NCBI GenBank assembly: GCA_023614405.1
Contig: CM042691.1
Span: 173,510,927-173,574,926, forward strand
DNA: 64,000 bases
Reading direction: 5' to 3'
Source: Avena insularis
Lineage: Eukaryota; Streptophyta; Magnoliopsida; Poales; Poaceae
Positions within the stretch are counted from its first letter, which is position 1; every line of letters begins with the position of its first letter. Of the stretch, positions 34,579 to 46,228 are shown piece by piece. Both the position numbers and the translations under genes were made by a program. The notes under the pieces were generated by a model, which saw only the letters and a program-made list of their open reading frames with translations, was not told the origin of the DNA and searched no databases.

Positions 34579-35373
34579 GAGTGGTATCAGAGCCCAGCAG
34601 TTGCGATACCCCACAAGTCCAGCCTGTAGGATAACCTAGCTAACGGCATAGAGAGTGTCAAAACTATTTTGCAAAAATCGGTTGGATAGATCTGATTAGG
34701 TCTGATTTTACTCCTTACCCCTCTGCTATTCTCCTCTTACCTCTGCGTGTTTTGAATCCGCTCTCTTCTCTCTCTTCGAGTCCAGGATTTCTCGTGGTTG
34801 GGTTCCATCGTACCTTCAGGGTTTCGCTTCCTCCTTTGGTAACGGTGTTGCTACAGCTGGTCTTCATGCTATCCGAGGAATCCTTCGTCTGGTGGACTTC
34901 TCTTTGTTCCTTCTCGTGCCTTCCGGTGTTTTCCGATGCGACGACATCATCTACGCCAGATCCGATGCAGAGTCTGCATCACTCCTTTGTTTCTGAACCT
35001 CGATTGTTGAGATCTTCAGTCTGATTCCGAGATTGGTTGCACGCTTTTCTACTGATTGTGCAGAGTAATAGTTTGGGTGCGTGATGGATTGGCCCCCATG
35101 CCGACTACCCCTTCTATTCGCTTTTGTACATTGAAGTGGATGAGAATGCATCGGCTCCCTCTTTCTATCGAAGCTAGAGGTGGCTTTATTTGTTGATACC
35201 TCTTCCTTCAACCTTTTGTTCCCGGAGTGTTCTCTCGATGATCACGGACAACGACCTCTTGTTAGTGGTGTCGCGAGGATCTACATGAAGCGAGAAGACG
35301 CAGATCGCCGACCTTCCTTCCGGTACCATGAGGCGGATCTCGAGGGCGAGATCCATTGTTAGTGGTGTCGAAT
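34579..35373 (+). other. Interior of element IV (795 bp)
   Basis: TGGTATCAGAGC at 34582-34593 is the primer binding site. The rest has only short frames and no retroelement protein motif. It ends with a short duplication: TTGTTAGTGGTGTCG occurs at about 35259 and 35357. The second copy abuts the 3' LTR and takes the place of the polypurine tract, which is not a good one. Confidence 0.75.
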
Positions 35374-38300
35374 TGTGGCGCCCCGCAAAACCACTACTAG
35401 AAAATCGCGTTGTTTTTGTGCATTGCATCATCATGACTGCATGCTCATGTCATCATGCCACATTGCATTTGAGCATCGTCATCATCTTGCATGGTTTGTT
35501 TAAAAACTATTTTCGAAAAATCTATTTTGTTTTCTAAACGCCCCGTCTTTATTCAAACACAAAACCTGGGTCTCCGGAATATTTTGTTTTGTCTACCCAC
35601 GGTTTGCAAAAGCCCCGTTTTAAATAAATAAAATTTTAAATTGTTTTTAGGAGGCCGCCCGCCAGGCCCGAAAGCCCAGCTGGCTACCTCCAGATAAAAT
35701 CCCAGCTACCCCAACTCTTTTCCTATCCAATCCTATTCTACCCAAACCCCCTCCACCTCACCCCAACCTATCCCTTTGCGCTACATCATCCTGGCCCTCT
35801 CTCCATCCAATCAACCACCGCCACCTACCCTGCGGGCCCCATCCCGGGATGGACAGGCGCACCCTGCCACCTGGGCCCCACCTGCCAGGCCCTCTCCCCA
35901 CCTTTTTTCCCCTGCCCAACCACCCACCGACGCCAGCCCCACCCCTGGCCCACCTGTCCCCGCCGCCTCTCTCTCCTCCCCACCGCGTCGCCACCTACTG
36001 CTTCCCCGTGCCCATTCTTGTCCACCTACCCCGCCGCCCTTCCGCTCGACCCCGCCGCCGCGTGCCTCGCGCCCTCTTCCTGCCGTCGTCTTCCTCCGCA
36101 GCTCCGCCGGCCTCGCACCTCTGTCCCGATCCACCCGCTGGCCTCGCCTCCTTCCTCTGGCCGATCCCCAGCCTGGCCTCGCGCCCTCGCCGTCTCCTCC
36201 GTCGACCCAGGGTTCCAACCGCCACCCCCTCTCGCGTCCTTCCGCCTCACCGGATCCCCGCTCTGCTCCAGCCAGAGGCGCGCCTCGCCACCGTCAGGGG
36301 CCACCTCGACCGCGCCCTCACCCTCCACTCTGCCCTCGCCTGGGTCCCCTTCCCCAGCTGCCGTCCCGTCGGCTCCGCCCTGCCGCCACAGGTGCCCCTC
36401 GCCTCCGTCCCCGAGCGCCGCTGCCATGTCCTCCCTTGCCTCTGTGCTCGGCCCCGCCGCCTCACGGACTTCCCTTCGCCCGGCCGCACCGCCACTCTCC
36501 CGATCGTCCTCTGCACCGTGCTCGCAGCCCCGAAGTTGTCGTCGACCCGCCGTCATCACCGCTCCCCCCGCATGTCCCCGCGCAAGCGTACCCTGTGGCC
36601 GCTCTTCCTCGTCCTTCTGCCGCGACGCAAAGCTCCATCGCCGCATCCTCGCCGTCTCGCGTCGCTGTTTTCATCATCCGCGCGCGAGTCGCCTCCAATC
36701 CATCTGTTGTGCAGAGCAGCTCCAGGCCCGAGCACAGTTGGCCCTACTCGTAGCTGTGCTCTGGTGCTCAGGTTGTTCCTTTGTGGATACAAGAGAAGCG
36801 CTAGTGTTGACAGTGTTGTAATTAAATTGCGGTCGCAGTGTTCAGACGTGGTGGTGACGCTGTGGCGAGATGATATGGTGCGGTTGACTCGGTGGTTCGA
36901 GGTCCTCGCGAGGGACAAGATTGTCAAGAATCAAGATTTTTGTATCCCATGAACGATCGAGACCACCGAGAGATCCTCGCCGAGAACCCGCGGTACCCGA
37001 AGACTCCATCGACACTAGGACCAAGTACACCTTCGCTAATTGAAGTTGAAAACCTCCAAGCTCTCCTCCCGTAACGCCAAGCCCGCCATCGACAGCCGAC
37101 ACCGAACATCTTTGACACGGAATGCCAAGACCTTCTTCATGGTTTTCGAAGACCCAATCTCGGAGCCCGAGACCGAATTCAAACCGCGTCGAACCAAGAT
37201 CGCCGACCAATGTGTGACCCTTTACCGAGCCCCTATTTTATATATTGCCAACTATATAAACTGCATATTTAATTGTCATACTGCATGCATATTGGTGTGG
37301 TTTGGGGGCCTTATGCCGATTCACCATATAATTAAATATGGAGTCGATATCTTGGAATACCTTTGTCTTATTCGGACTCCATTTAAATTTATGTAGTATA
37401 GCGAAGGTGCTGTCTTTTGCCATGTCAAGACAGCATTTAAATTGTGGGGTATCTAAACAACATGAACCATCTAACTAATTGTCGGGACCCCGGTTCCGCT
37501 TAATGTGTCCTAGTTGCATCGCACATTTGCCATGTCATACATCATATATGCATCATGCCCGATCTTTTGCCGTAGTATTAAATAGTGCATCCGGTGTTTC
37601 TTCTAGTGCTTTGCTTCTTCGCGGATTAGGCCGACGAGTTGATGCGAGTGTCGACCCGATCTTCGGATGAACCTTCGGCAATATTTTCCAGGCGAGCATC
37701 TCCCCCTTTCTACCTATCTTACTTTTATAGTATTTATTCCCCCCGGTTGATCTATTGCTATCTGTGTTGCGATGCTCTAGTTTTCGTACCCGTGATATCC
37801 CTTGCAGCCTTATATTGCCTTGGACACATCCTATTACCTGTTGATTGGTAGATAGTTGGACTTATGCGTCGTAGTCGCTTGCTCAAGTGTTGTTGCGGTC
37901 GCCAAGTACCACAGTTGTTGGTGTATTGCCGCATGTTTAATGTTGGAGAGGATCATGGCTTTAATTACTGTTTAATAACTAAAATTGAAGTAGGTAAATG
38001 CAGAGGCACCGGTGGGTAATAGACAATATTTGGATTTTAACCGCTCACTGGTGTCCCAGGGACCCGAGTTCTTGACACTGTTCCGAGATCGAGCGCTAAC
38101 CACAGTGGTGTGTGGGCACCCCATCGGTTTAGTACCTGATTTCAAAGTATTGTACCGGGGCCACAAAGTAGTTTGGGGCTTTATTACTATCTACTTATGC
38201 CATGCTTTATCGCTTTATTTAAGATTGTGCGTGGAGCACTAGATCGCTTAGGACCGTGACACGTTTTTGTATCGACAAGCCCCACACTTTCGGTTCCCAA

Positions 38301-39492
38301 TGTTTACATAACGTCGACAAAACCCCGAGTTCGTCTCGAGACCGCCGACTTTCACACGGGTAGCTTAGTGGGGTGGCCCCACGTTCTTGCTTTGGGTCTG
38401 GGAAACGTCGTGTCCGAAACCCCGTCGACATACTGTTGGGTGTATGTTTTGTGATCTTGTACCTACCTGATTATGGACCCCTGCGTGTGGGTGCGTGTGG
38501 AAACTTTGGTGCACCCCTGCAGGGTTTAATCTTTTCGAGAAGCCGTGTCCGTGGTTATGGACGACTTGGAGCATAGTTCTCGATCATAGACAACTATAAC
38601 TAAAGTTTACTGTTATAAATTGACTTGTATCCGATATGACTAGTAATCAGCTCCACTACAACGGAATGGCTAAATAAAAGTACCAACAACTGCTGGGTTT
38701 TGGGATATCTCATGCCAATTTCATCTGACTAGTAAGTGTTGCAACTACAACGGAATGGTTAACTAAAAGTGCCCACTGCCTATTATATCAGGATGACTAT
38801 CTATACCTGACTAGTAATTGCTGCAACGATAACTGAACAAATAAAACTGCCAACGGTGTGAGTTCCTCGGTTGACTTCCTCGTTTGGTCTCGAGGGGGAA
38901 ACACCAGGATGGGTATGTTTGGTGGTAGTATCAGGATGGTTCCGAATAGGTCTTTCTTACCCCTCTCTGATAGCCGCTATTTGTATCGAGTCTCTAAAGG
39001 TTGTTTAGTGCATGCCGCGCTGCCGCTTCAGTCCACCATACCTATGTAGGCGAGGACCGCCAAATTCTAGTCTCGCCGTGTACTGGCCTCAGTACTGACC
39101 GCTCTCTTTTTTTTCTTTGCCCTTTGTTGGCACCCCTTTTGTTTTAGCAGGTTTTGAGATCGACGTCGTTAGCAGGGTTACCCTTCCGGCTTGGCCTGGG
39201 CAGGGTTATGGACGCCATTGGTTATTCTTCAGGGCTCTTAGCTCAATTTGCATCTTGTCCGCATTTCGGACGTATCGTTTTCGGTGATTTGGATCTTTGT
39301 ATGATATCTCGTATTCTTGACTCTTTGAGTCATTGTTGTATATATCTGTTTATGGGTTCCATCAAGGACTATTGTAATGATATTACGCTTTCCACCGCGC
39401 TAAAGTGCTCGGTGGCACCTTTGAATCGTTTCTATGCGGGTTTTGGCGGGAAGCGCTGAAACTTGCATAGGGCCGATTCTGAGGGTGTTACA
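35374..39492 (+). repeat. 3' LTR of element IV (4119 bp)
   Basis: It aligns with 30425-34578 throughout. The first 1.8 kb is nearly identical to the left copy, the parts at about 37200-38530 and 39240-39420 differ by many small indels. It carries the same C-rich block (35730-36750), open in frames of 325, 367 and 267 codons. Confidence 0.9.
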
Positions 39493-39497
39493 GCCAC
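39493..39497. repeat. Right target-site duplication of element IV (GCCAC)
   Basis: GCCAC directly follows the LTR end at 39492. Confidence 0.88.
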
Positions 39498-40548
39498 TCT
39501 CCCTGTAGCTTCACTGTTGTTGATGATGTCATACGCTGGAGCTTTTCTCAATACTGTGATTGGGGGATCCTGGATATAATTCCTTAGCTTCAGAGAAACA
39601 AGGAAAACTTCGTAAGCTAGCTTCTGCTAGTCCGGGTAACACTGCTTAGACTCTGCCAAGACCTCACTCACATAGTAAACTGGTATTGTACGTCATACTC
39701 GTGCATTGGTTCCTTCCGCTCCACCACGACAACGATTTTGATTACCCGGTTGGTTCCTGCCATGTAGATTAACATAGGCTCTATTGACTCTAGTGCTGCA
39801 AGTATAGGTGCAGAGGAGAGTATTCTCTTCAACTCCTGAATTACTGCATCTGACTCACCCGCCCATACAAATTTATCATCCTTCTTGATCCACTTGTAAA
39901 GTCTCATGGCCTTCTCTCCAAGTCGTCTAACAAACCTTCTTAATGCTACGACGGATCCTGTGAGCCGTTGGATGTCTTTCAGGCATGTTGGACGTTTTAT
40001 GTTGAGGATGGCCTTGATCTTCTCCGGGTTGACCTCGATTCCATGATGGGAAATGATAAAGCCTAAAATTTTTCCGGCAGGAACCCCGAAGATGCACTTA
40101 TTAGGGTTGAGCATCATGTTAAACTTTTGGAGGTTATCAAAGGTTTCTTTTAAGTCGGGGATGTGGTCATTTGATTTTATTATACATCACCACGATGTCA
40201 TTCACGTAAGCGTGTACGTTCCAACCAATCTGGTCATGGAGGAAATGTTGCATTTTTCGCTGATACGTAGTACCTGCATTTTTTAGCTCAAAGGGAATCA
40301 TGACATAGCAATAAGTGTCATAGGGTGTGATGAACGAAGTGCCAATTGGTCCGACTTTCGCATCTTGATCTGGTGGTATCCTGAGTATGCGTCTAGAAAA
40401 CACAGAAGCTTCGAGCCAACCATCAAGTCAATGACTTGGTCAATGCGAGGCAAAGAAAATAGATCTTTCGGCCATGCTTTATTCAAGTCGGTGTAATCAA
40501 TGCACATTCTTAATTCTTTGGTTCCCTTTTTGGGCACAAGTACTATAG
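39498..40548 (-). pseudogene. Reverse transcriptase and RNase H start of element II
   Basis: On the minus strand from about 40545 the RT reads IVLVPKKGTKELRMCIDY, AWPKDLFSLPRIDQVID, FLDAYSGYHQIKM and an active site AYVNDIVVMY in which the first Asp of YVDD is Asn. LNPNKCIFGVPAGKILGF, RPTCLKDIQRLTGSV and ILAALESIEPMLIYMA follow, then the first RNase H (QKLAYEVF region near 39600). At least one frameshift (near 40165) and stops are present. The start of RT is missing because other DNA begins at about 40549. Confidence 0.85.
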
Positions 40549-41080
40549 GGGTTCATAGCATGGAAAACAAAAAATTTCTACCGCATGAACAGACAAGCCA
40601 AGATCTGTCTACTAGATTGTAGCAACTAGTCGATAGAGTACTAACCCTCAAAGATCCGTAGCAATTAACAAGAGAAGATTCTCATGGGTGATGTAGTCGT
40701 TCACTTACCGATCACAAGATCGCATAGACGATCCTTCCGGCGCCACTTTCCCGCAACTCTCCCATAGTCGGTCACACGTTCGGTACTCGATGAAGACCTT
40801 CCTCTCCCTTGTTCTAGCAGGCAGCGGAGGTTGTAGCTCTCTCCTCGCGATTCCGGCAGCACGACAGCGTGGTGTCGGAAGTAGAGTGGAGATCCGGCAG
40901 GGATTCCCCTAAGTCGTAGAGAGTATGGTGGAGTATCAGGAGCCCTGGCGATCTATAGTTTAGAGGGTCGAGGTTTAGAGGTGGCTAGCAACTAGAGTTT
41001 AGCTAGTCGGTAGCGGATTAGAGTAGATCTAGGTTTGTCACAACTAGAGAGGGGGGCAGCAGCCAACCTAGGGTTTCCTG
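40549..41080. mobile_element. Probable LTR fragment of a Copia element
   Basis: The segment starts AGCATGGAAAACAAAAAATT after GGGGTTCAT and includes GATGTAGTCGTTCACTTACC, GATCCTTCCGGCGCCAC and ACGACAGCGTGGTGTCGG. The start resembles the LTR start of the grass BARE/WIS/Angela group, TGTTGGGG followed by a GCATGG word, with the TG lost. This is family memory, not an alignment. It truncates RT of element II at about 40548 and is itself cut by the Copia LTR at 41081. No ORF is present. Confidence 0.35.
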
Positions 41081-42438
41081 TGTTGGGAATATGCTCTAGA
41101 GGCAATCATGTATGATGAGATTTCCAATTGTATTCATAAAGATATTAAGTAGTCCTTGTATAAACATCCGATGTGTATCATTGAATATGTGATTCGGTTG
41201 TGGAACTATGCATTCATGTTGTTTGTACTAAATATCCTTGGTCATTGAGGTTGTGCTGGAAACACAACTTAGACCAATGTGAAAGTTGGCTTGATGACTC
41301 GGTTCCACTTGTCATGGGCATGGAGATGCTGTTCCAACTTACACAGATTCGGCTAAAGAGTTTAGCGAGTCGGATTGACCCATATTGAGGTACAACGAAC
41401 AAGTTGTCATTTGTATATCTCAATCAATGTAATCCTTAGACCTGAGGTTATTGCATAGTCCGAGTTGAGGATCACAGACTTAGGTTACATCAACGCTGAT
41501 CCAGAATCGTCAGCTTATAAAGGCAGTTCGGGTCATTGAGAATCAAGCTGCGTGATGTGAATAACCAAGATGGGATTTTGCCCCTCCACTCGAAGAGATA
41601 TTCTCTGGGCCCTCTCGTGAGATATGATTCGGAAAGCATGGCCATGCACGACTCGGTTAAGTGTTAACCGAGGCGATCGACTAAGAGTTAGTCGGGTGAA
41701 TCACTTATCTCAGATCGAGAAGAGAGTTGGACTATTTAAGGGATGACAATTATTAGCCTATAGTCTAACAAGGTATATCGTGAGGCAAAAGGGACTCGGA
41801 CGTAAGTTGCATTGGAAAGGCAAGTCGTCATGACTCTTTGGTACTTGGGAGTCGGCACGTTCTGCTAGGAGCCGCTACCGACTGATCGATTGAGAGTCGG
41901 ACTACAATCGTGTCCAAGTAGCCATGAGCCTGCGGGGTCACACTCTTAAGAGCAGGAGCATGCTCGGATTAGATCTGAACCTGTAATCTGGTTGGGTTGG
42001 ACCTAAACCGGATTAGGACTAAGTTAGTGAGTTGGACTCACGGTGACTAGTGTTATATGGGCTTTAGTGAATAGGTCGCGTGAGCAGATCCCATGTTCAC
42101 TCCCTATATATAGTGGAGCACCGCAACCCAGAAAGGTAAATCGTTGTTCGGTTAGGTCATTCCATGTGTTGGAAACCCTAGCTCCACAACAGTCCTAGTC
42201 GTCTGAACCCTAGTTCACTGCCGGTGCTCCTCCTTGTACGTGTGGATACCAGCAAAGGTGCTGTGTGATCAGCACCAGGACGATCGGATCGTGAGGACTG
42301 CACTGCATCAACTGACGCGCTTCATCAGTAATCCGCAACTGCGCGTCTAGTGGTAAAACTCGTGGCCTTCTACCTCAGCTAGATCTTGGGATCACCATGT
42401 TAGAGGAAAAGTTTTGTTTTATCTCTGCATGCCCAGCA
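41081..42438 (+). repeat. 5' LTR of Copia element VI (1358 bp)
   Basis: The start is fixed by TGTTGGGAATATG and the end by CCCAGCA one base before the primer-site-like TGGTTTCATTGC. A TATA box (CTATATATAG) lies at 42104-42113. No second LTR is in the window, so the limits rest on the terminal motifs. Confidence 0.7.
42104..42113 (+). promoter_or_regulatory. TATA box in LTR of Copia element VI
   Basis: CCCTATATATAGTGGAGCACC lies about 330 bp before the LTR end, a normal position for a Copia promoter. Confidence 0.6.
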
Positions 42439-42439
42439 G

Positions 42440-42451
42440 TGGTTTCATTGC
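42440..42451 (+). promoter_or_regulatory. Degenerate primer binding site of Copia element VI
   Basis: TGGTTTCATTGC lies where TGGTATCAGAGC is expected and differs from it at three positions, all to T. It follows the LTR end after one base. Confidence 0.5.
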
Positions 42452-42472
42452 GATAGCTTCTGGTTTTAGATG

Positions 42473-43375
42473 TGGACATCCCTTCTATTGATACAACCGT
42501 TGTACCTACAGCTACACACATACAAGGACCCATCACAAGATCTCGTGCCAAACAACTTAACTATCAGGTACTGTCGTTTCTTGGAACTATTCCTCACATA
42601 CATGAGAATATGATGCTGCCTAAATCAGATGTATTTCTTACTCTTAGGAATGATGGACCAAGCATGGATGAGAGGGACAAGCATTGGAGCATGGCCATGC
42701 ATGGAGATGGCAGCAAGCATGTGATGATCCAAGAGAAGGCCACGGATGAAGATTTCAGAACTTTGAGGCCACCATAATGAAGAAAGAAGGCTTGGAAGAA
42801 ATATTCAAGATTAATACTTCACGAATTCGTCCATAGCTTAATATGGTGCTGCGACACCTTTATTTTGGGCCAGGCCCATGTAATTTTCGCAAGATTTTAA
42901 TTAGCCACTTTTTAGAGTCCGTATTTGAGGGGAAAAGGACTTCTAGGGCTGGATTCGGCCAACACTTCCATGGCTGGCCGAAACCCCACCTTTTCTTCCT
43001 TAAATACTCCCCATAGCCGTCACCCTAGACTCGGATTTTGTTTAGACATTAAGTTAGCCATCGTAGCAACTTCGCCAAGGCTCGAGCGTCGTAGAGGCCT
43101 CTTGTACTTCGCACCTATACAGGATCCCACCTTTTCAATAAAGCTTTCCTCTTAATCCGCAATATCTTGATTGCAATATTGGTTCTTACTTGTGCTCGAT
43201 TTCAGGTAGGAATTAAGACCCTCGCTGGTCAGGCTGATTGTGTTCCCGCAGGATCGGTAACCTCCAGGAGATTGGCCTAGCGATTGCATTGACGCTCGTG
43301 CTCGCACGTGTAGTCGGATCGTTAAGCCCGAACTCCACAAAATCGATTATCGCCATCTCATCGAAAGATCGGACA
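42473..43375 (+). repeat. 5' LTR of element VII (about 903 bp)
   Basis: It begins TGGACATCCCTTCTATTG and is shared with 61135-62035 up to CATCTCATCGAAAGATCG. The exact end is uncertain (GGACA here, CA in the other copy). It has a TATA-like TTAAATAC at 43000, a polyadenylation word AATAAA at 43137-43142, and the C-terminal end of the polyprotein frame (to TAA at about 42774). Confidence 0.8.
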
Positions 43376-43391
43376 CCTTTGCCCTATCAAG

Positions 43392-43403
43392 TGGTATCAG
43401 ATC
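43392..43403 (+). promoter_or_regulatory. Primer binding site of element VII
   Basis: TGGTATCAGATC differs from the tRNA-Met(i) site TGGTATCAGAGC in one base. It lies about 16 bp after the estimated LTR end. Confidence 0.6.
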
Positions 43404-44496
43404 TCAGGTTGCTCGGTGAGATTTTACTGTTTTCGTAGATTAGATCTGTTTGTACCTATAACCCACGAAAAAGCTAAAAACACAGTTAGAGTTTAGATCC
43501 ATCCCATCACCAATCTACGCCTCGCATTATCTTTTTAGTTTTTGCATTGTTGAATTTGTGTCTGCATCGTCGCGTCGAGTTGCTAGTCTTAGTGTATCGT
43601 CCCGTAGAGTTTTGAGTTCTGATCATAGTAGTCACCGCCACCCTCGCAGATCACCGCCACCATATTCCGCCACCATATTCCGCCGCCATACACCCAGCCG
43701 CCATAAACCCTAAAACTCCGCCTCCGCCTTCCTACCGCGACACGGATCCGATCATCTTTCCTGTCACGGCACAATTCCGAGTTGAGTTATTGTTTCCTGT
43801 TTATTTCTTTTTACTTTCCTTCTTTGTTATTTCCGTGTTAAGCTAAAGTCCGTGTCGAGCTCAGAGTTTGGTCGTAAGTCTAGTCTGGAACCGCCTCCGA
43901 ATTTTTTTTCTGGCTATACTGTTTTTCGACCCCGGGGATCACTTTTCTCCATCGGCCTTGATAGCGACATTTTTTTTGCGCCTGCGCGCTTTCCGGAGCA
44001 TAATACAAAAATTTCGAAAAAAATTTTTGGGGCTAACCTATTTTTAGACCCCGTAGATCAGTTTTAGACACTCGCCATCATAGTGATTTTCCGCATCTCG
44101 GTTCGCTTTTCAGGGTGCCATATCATGATACATTGCTTGTTGTGTCGCGTCGTGACATCGTTGGTGATCTCGGCTCGCGTCTCTAGTACGGTCTAGCCTA
44201 GGACAAGCACAGTACCGTCGTTGAGCATTCTTTCAACTTTTGTATTGTTGTTTTGATAATTGCTAACCCCTTTGCTAAGCCTTCCCAGAGCTCCACAGAT
44301 ATTCTCCACGTGCGGTGTCTCGACTCCCGGTAATCGCTCGGTTCAGTCTCTAGATCCACTGATCCTCGCGGTTACACATCGCCTTTTCCTGCTGTTTGGT
44401 AAGAACTTGTAAGAGCTTCGTATATTGCTTGACGGATTACGCGTGCCTTCCACCATATTTCCGTAGTATATACCTGTGCTTTTTAAAGGACTAACC
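43404..44496 (+). other. Leader of element VII
   Basis: About 1.1 kb between primer site and gag ATG with no coding signal. Two related segments, each with a TTTTTTC or TATTTTTAG word before GACCCCG and a CTCGCCATC or CATCGGCC word after it (around 43898 and 44036), look like an old local duplication. Confidence 0.5.
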
Positions 44497-46228
44497 ATGA
44501 CAGATACTTCGTGGAACCCTGCCACAATGACGAACGAAGAACTCCGTGCCCACTTCTCCGAGCTCTTGGTCAGTCGCGCTAAAGACGTGGATACACGCCT
44601 AGGGGAGTTTGACACCAAGCTCACCAACACCGTGGACAAGATCGATGGACTCAAGAAATCCTTCAACGCCAAGCTTGACGCTCGGTTCAAGGAGATTTTG
44701 AACAAATTGCATTACCACTTGCACAGCATGGCATTCGATCACTTCGATCTCTGGTTTCGGTTCAAGTCGCACCTGCAGATTACTGCTGCGGTGACGCACT
44801 CAGACTTCCGTGGCTGCTGCGACATTGGGGACAGACGACGGGTACTACTACGACCCCGACGACGACGATCTATTTGACGAAGAGGTTGAACAACCTCCAC
44901 AGGTACCTACTAGCCGTCCCCGACATTACTACCGCAATGCTCGACCACCGGTACGTGATGATGATCATGTTGCAAAGCTTAAATTAAATATTCCATCTTT
45001 TGAGGGTAAATATAATCCTGATGCATATCTTACATGGGAGATGGAAGTAGAACAACGTTTTGCATGTTTAAAATATCCTGAGAATATGCGTGTTAGTGCT
45101 GCTACATGTGAATTTACTAAATTTGCTTCCCTTTGGTGGTCTGAGTATTGTCGTTTAAATCCTACTACTATTCCTACTACTTGGACTGCTTTAAAAACTG
45201 TTATGCGTGTTCGTTTTGTACCTCCCACTTATCAACGTGATTTACTAAAGAATCTGACACATTTAGAGCAAGGGAATTTTTTTGTAGAAGAGTATTATCA
45301 GGAATTGCAAACGGGGATGGTTCGGTGTGGTCTTGTTGAATCTACTAAACAAATGCTTGCACGTTTCTTTGGTGGATTAAACAAGGACATTCAACACATA
45401 TTAGATTATAAGGAATATAATTCTATCACTCGTTTGTTTCATCTTGCTTGCAAAGTTGAACGTGAAGTGCAGGATCGCCAAACACCATGGAGGAGGACTA
45501 ATAATTCTGTAGGTCGCACATCCACTTGGACATCCCGACAATCAGCACCTCCTTCTCGTGATTCGCCACCAGCTACTACCACATCCAAGGCCACCACAAG
45601 ATTTCCAGCTGCTCCTCCACCGTCATCCAATGCTCCTGCTCGTAGTGCATCTTCTATGGCTTCCACGGGAAAGACAAAGGATATACAATGCCACAAGTGC
45701 TGGGGTTTTGGTCATATTGAGAGACAGTGCACAACACAGCATGTGATGATGGTGCGGGCTGATTGTCAATACGATTCAGCGAGTGACTTTGATGAATATA
45801 CATTATCCCTTATTTCTGCTCGAGATGGAGACAATTCTGATGCTGATGAAGAGAAAGAGGTAATGGAAGCTGAAGCTGCTGATCAATACAAGAGCTTAAT
45901 TACACAACATGTGTTGAGTGTGCAATTGAGAAAATCTGAGCAAGATCAACGCCACAACCTGTTCCAAACACGTGGTGTTTTCAAGGAAAGAGCTATACGG
46001 ATCATCATTGATGGAGGGAGTTGTAATAATCTGGCTAGTGTTGACATGGTAGAGAAGCTTGCACTTCCAACAAGACAACACACACATTCATATTACATCC
46101 AATGGTTTGAGAGTTCTCGCAAGATCAAGGTAACAAGAACGGTACGCGTGCATTTTACTATTGGTACATATTCTGATTTTGTTGATTGTGATGGTACCTA
46201 TGCAAGCTTGTTCTTTGTTACTCGGTAG
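44497..46228 (+). pseudogene. gag and protease start of element VII
   Basis: The ATG at 44497 opens a frame whose first 70 codons are rich in Leu, Asp and Lys (KDVDTRLGEFDTKL). A frameshift near 44750 moves to the frame that runs to 46228. That frame has an acidic patch (YYYDPDDDDLFDEE), the capsid core (PSFEGKYNPDAYLTWEMEVE, FASLWWSEY, FVPPTYQRDLL) and a Ser/Thr/Pro-rich stretch. The zinc knuckle is CHKCWGFGHIERQC. The protease motif IIIDGGSCNNLAS lies near 46005. A second frameshift near 46170 ends the frame early. Gag would form the particle and bind RNA. Confidence 0.85.

Larger units (their letters stand above)
30425..39492 (+). mobile_element. Non-autonomous LTR element with 4.1 kb LTRs and 795 bp interior (element IV)
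   Basis: Direct repeats 30425-34578 and 35374-39492 start TGTGGC(A/G)CCCCGCAAAA and end GAGGGTGTTACA, flanked by the perfect duplication GCCAC. A tRNA-Met(i)-type primer site follows the left LTR. Only 795 bp lie between the LTRs, with no gag or pol. The LTRs therefore make up more than 90 percent of the element. The interior end (CTCGAGGGCGAGATCC, TTAGTGGTG) again resembles the 3' end of Tekay-type Gypsy elements. It sits in RNase H of element II, about 100 bp from element III. Confidence 0.9.
14225..40548 (-). mobile_element. Second Ty3/Gypsy Tat element, minus strand, split by two insertions (element II)
   Basis: On the minus strand the order from high to low coordinates is RT (40548-39498), end of RNase H (30424-30323), second RNase H and integrase (21170-19346), an antisense ORF region, PPT (14767-14757) and 3' LTR (14756-14225). 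Removing 21171-30317 and 30425-39492 with one TSD copy each brings the pol pieces into register. The 5' part is lost or lies elsewhere: the RT stops abruptly at about 40548. Its LTR and antisense gene are related to those of element I but clearly diverged, so it is a different family or subfamily of Tat. Confidence 0.88.

Noticed and set aside
30827..36952. Long Pro/Ser/Arg-rich ORFs (up to 392 codons) in both LTRs of element IV as host genes
   Set aside because: They overlap in several frames on both strands and are explained by the C-rich composition of an LTR; no domain or consistent frame between the copies.
40549..41080. Intact Copia solo LTR
   Set aside because: The TG start is missing, the right end is cut by another LTR and no TSD is visible, so it is only listed as a probable fragment.
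42472..42777. 101-codon ORF at the start of the left LTR of element VII as a separate gene
   Set aside because: It is the LTR copy of the integrase C-terminus; in the 3' LTR the same sequence is continuous with pol.
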